5,249 nt of DNA from Clostridiales bacterium (lineage in GTDB: Bacteria > Bacillota > Clostridia > Tissierellales > Sedimentibacteraceae), in NCBI GenBank assembly GCA_003483345.1, contig DMWH01000043.1:1-5249 (forward strand), in the 5' to 3' direction. Under the pieces are notes generated by a model, which was given only the letters and a program-made list of their open reading frames with translations, was not told the origin of the DNA and searched no databases. Shown here in pieces: positions 5,234-5,249 of the stretch. Every line of letters starts with the position of its first letter. Within the stretch, counting starts at the first letter, position 1. The position numbers and the translations under genes were made by a program.

Positions 5234-5249
5234 TAAAATAAGTTTATTT

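Larger units (their letters stand above)
4986..5249. other. AT-rich non-coding control region upstream of eam
   Basis: This stretch has no supported gene. It carries, in order of minus-strand transcription, a vegetative promoter (5233-5205), a run of eight A within a short inverted repeat (5153-5135), a sigma-54-type promoter (5058-5041), a small inverted repeat TAGTT-N4-AACTA (5028-5015), the tandem words TAAGAATT and TAAGAATA near 5014-5000, and the eam ribosome binding site AAGGAGG (4998-4992). A 24-codon open frame at 5151-5077 has no ribosome binding site. No known riboswitch class was recognised, though I could not fold the sequence computationally. Confidence 0.6.

Noticed and set aside
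1..5249. CRISPR array, insertion sequence, tRNA or rRNA
   Set aside because: No regularly spaced repeats, terminal inverted repeats with transposase, or recognisable tRNA/rRNA segments were seen on either strand.

Overview
The window reads as chromosome of a low-GC, anaerobic, amino-acid-fermenting Firmicute, most likely a member of the Clostridia. The reasons are strong AGGAGG-type ribosome binding sites, AT-rich intergenic DNA, a radical-SAM aminomutase of the clostridial glutamate 2,3-aminomutase type, and a TAXI-type TRAP transporter. The genus cannot be named from sequence alone. Every gene I can support lies on the minus strand, so transcription runs from the right end to the left.

Right part (about 5249 to 3723): a 264-base non-coding, very AT-rich region precedes a gene for glutamate 2,3-aminomutase (eam, 420 aa). 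The two residues that bind the lysine side-chain amine in lysine 2,3-aminomutase are changed to Lys and Asn, which is the glutamate-enzyme signature. The upstream region holds two promoters in the same direction: a full consensus match to a sigma-54 promoter about 46 bases before the start codon's leader, and a near-perfect extended -10 vegetative promoter about 170 bases further upstream. A hairpin with a 22-base perfect palindrome and a short U-tract directly follows the eam stop codon.

Middle (3533 to 237): a TAXI-family TRAP receptor lipoprotein (343 aa) is followed, after a 132-base gap with a stable hairpin, by a fused DctQ-DctM TRAP permease (710 aa from the start supported by its ribosome binding site). 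Together they form a complete two-gene tripartite transporter. A strong intrinsic terminator follows the permease.

Left end (about 136 to 1): a vegetative promoter with an overlapping inverted repeat leads, through a good ribosome binding site, into the first 18 codons of another minus-strand gene that runs off the window and begins like a small membrane protein.

Working model (inference): the TRAP-TAXI system imports a glutamate-like acid, since some TAXI receptors are known to bind glutamate, and Eam turns L-glutamate into beta-glutamate, an osmolyte or fermentation intermediate. eam is apparently switched on through sigma-54 and an enhancer-binding activator that is not in the window. The hairpin and the change in base composition between eam and the transporter genes suggest neighbouring units rather than one simple operon.
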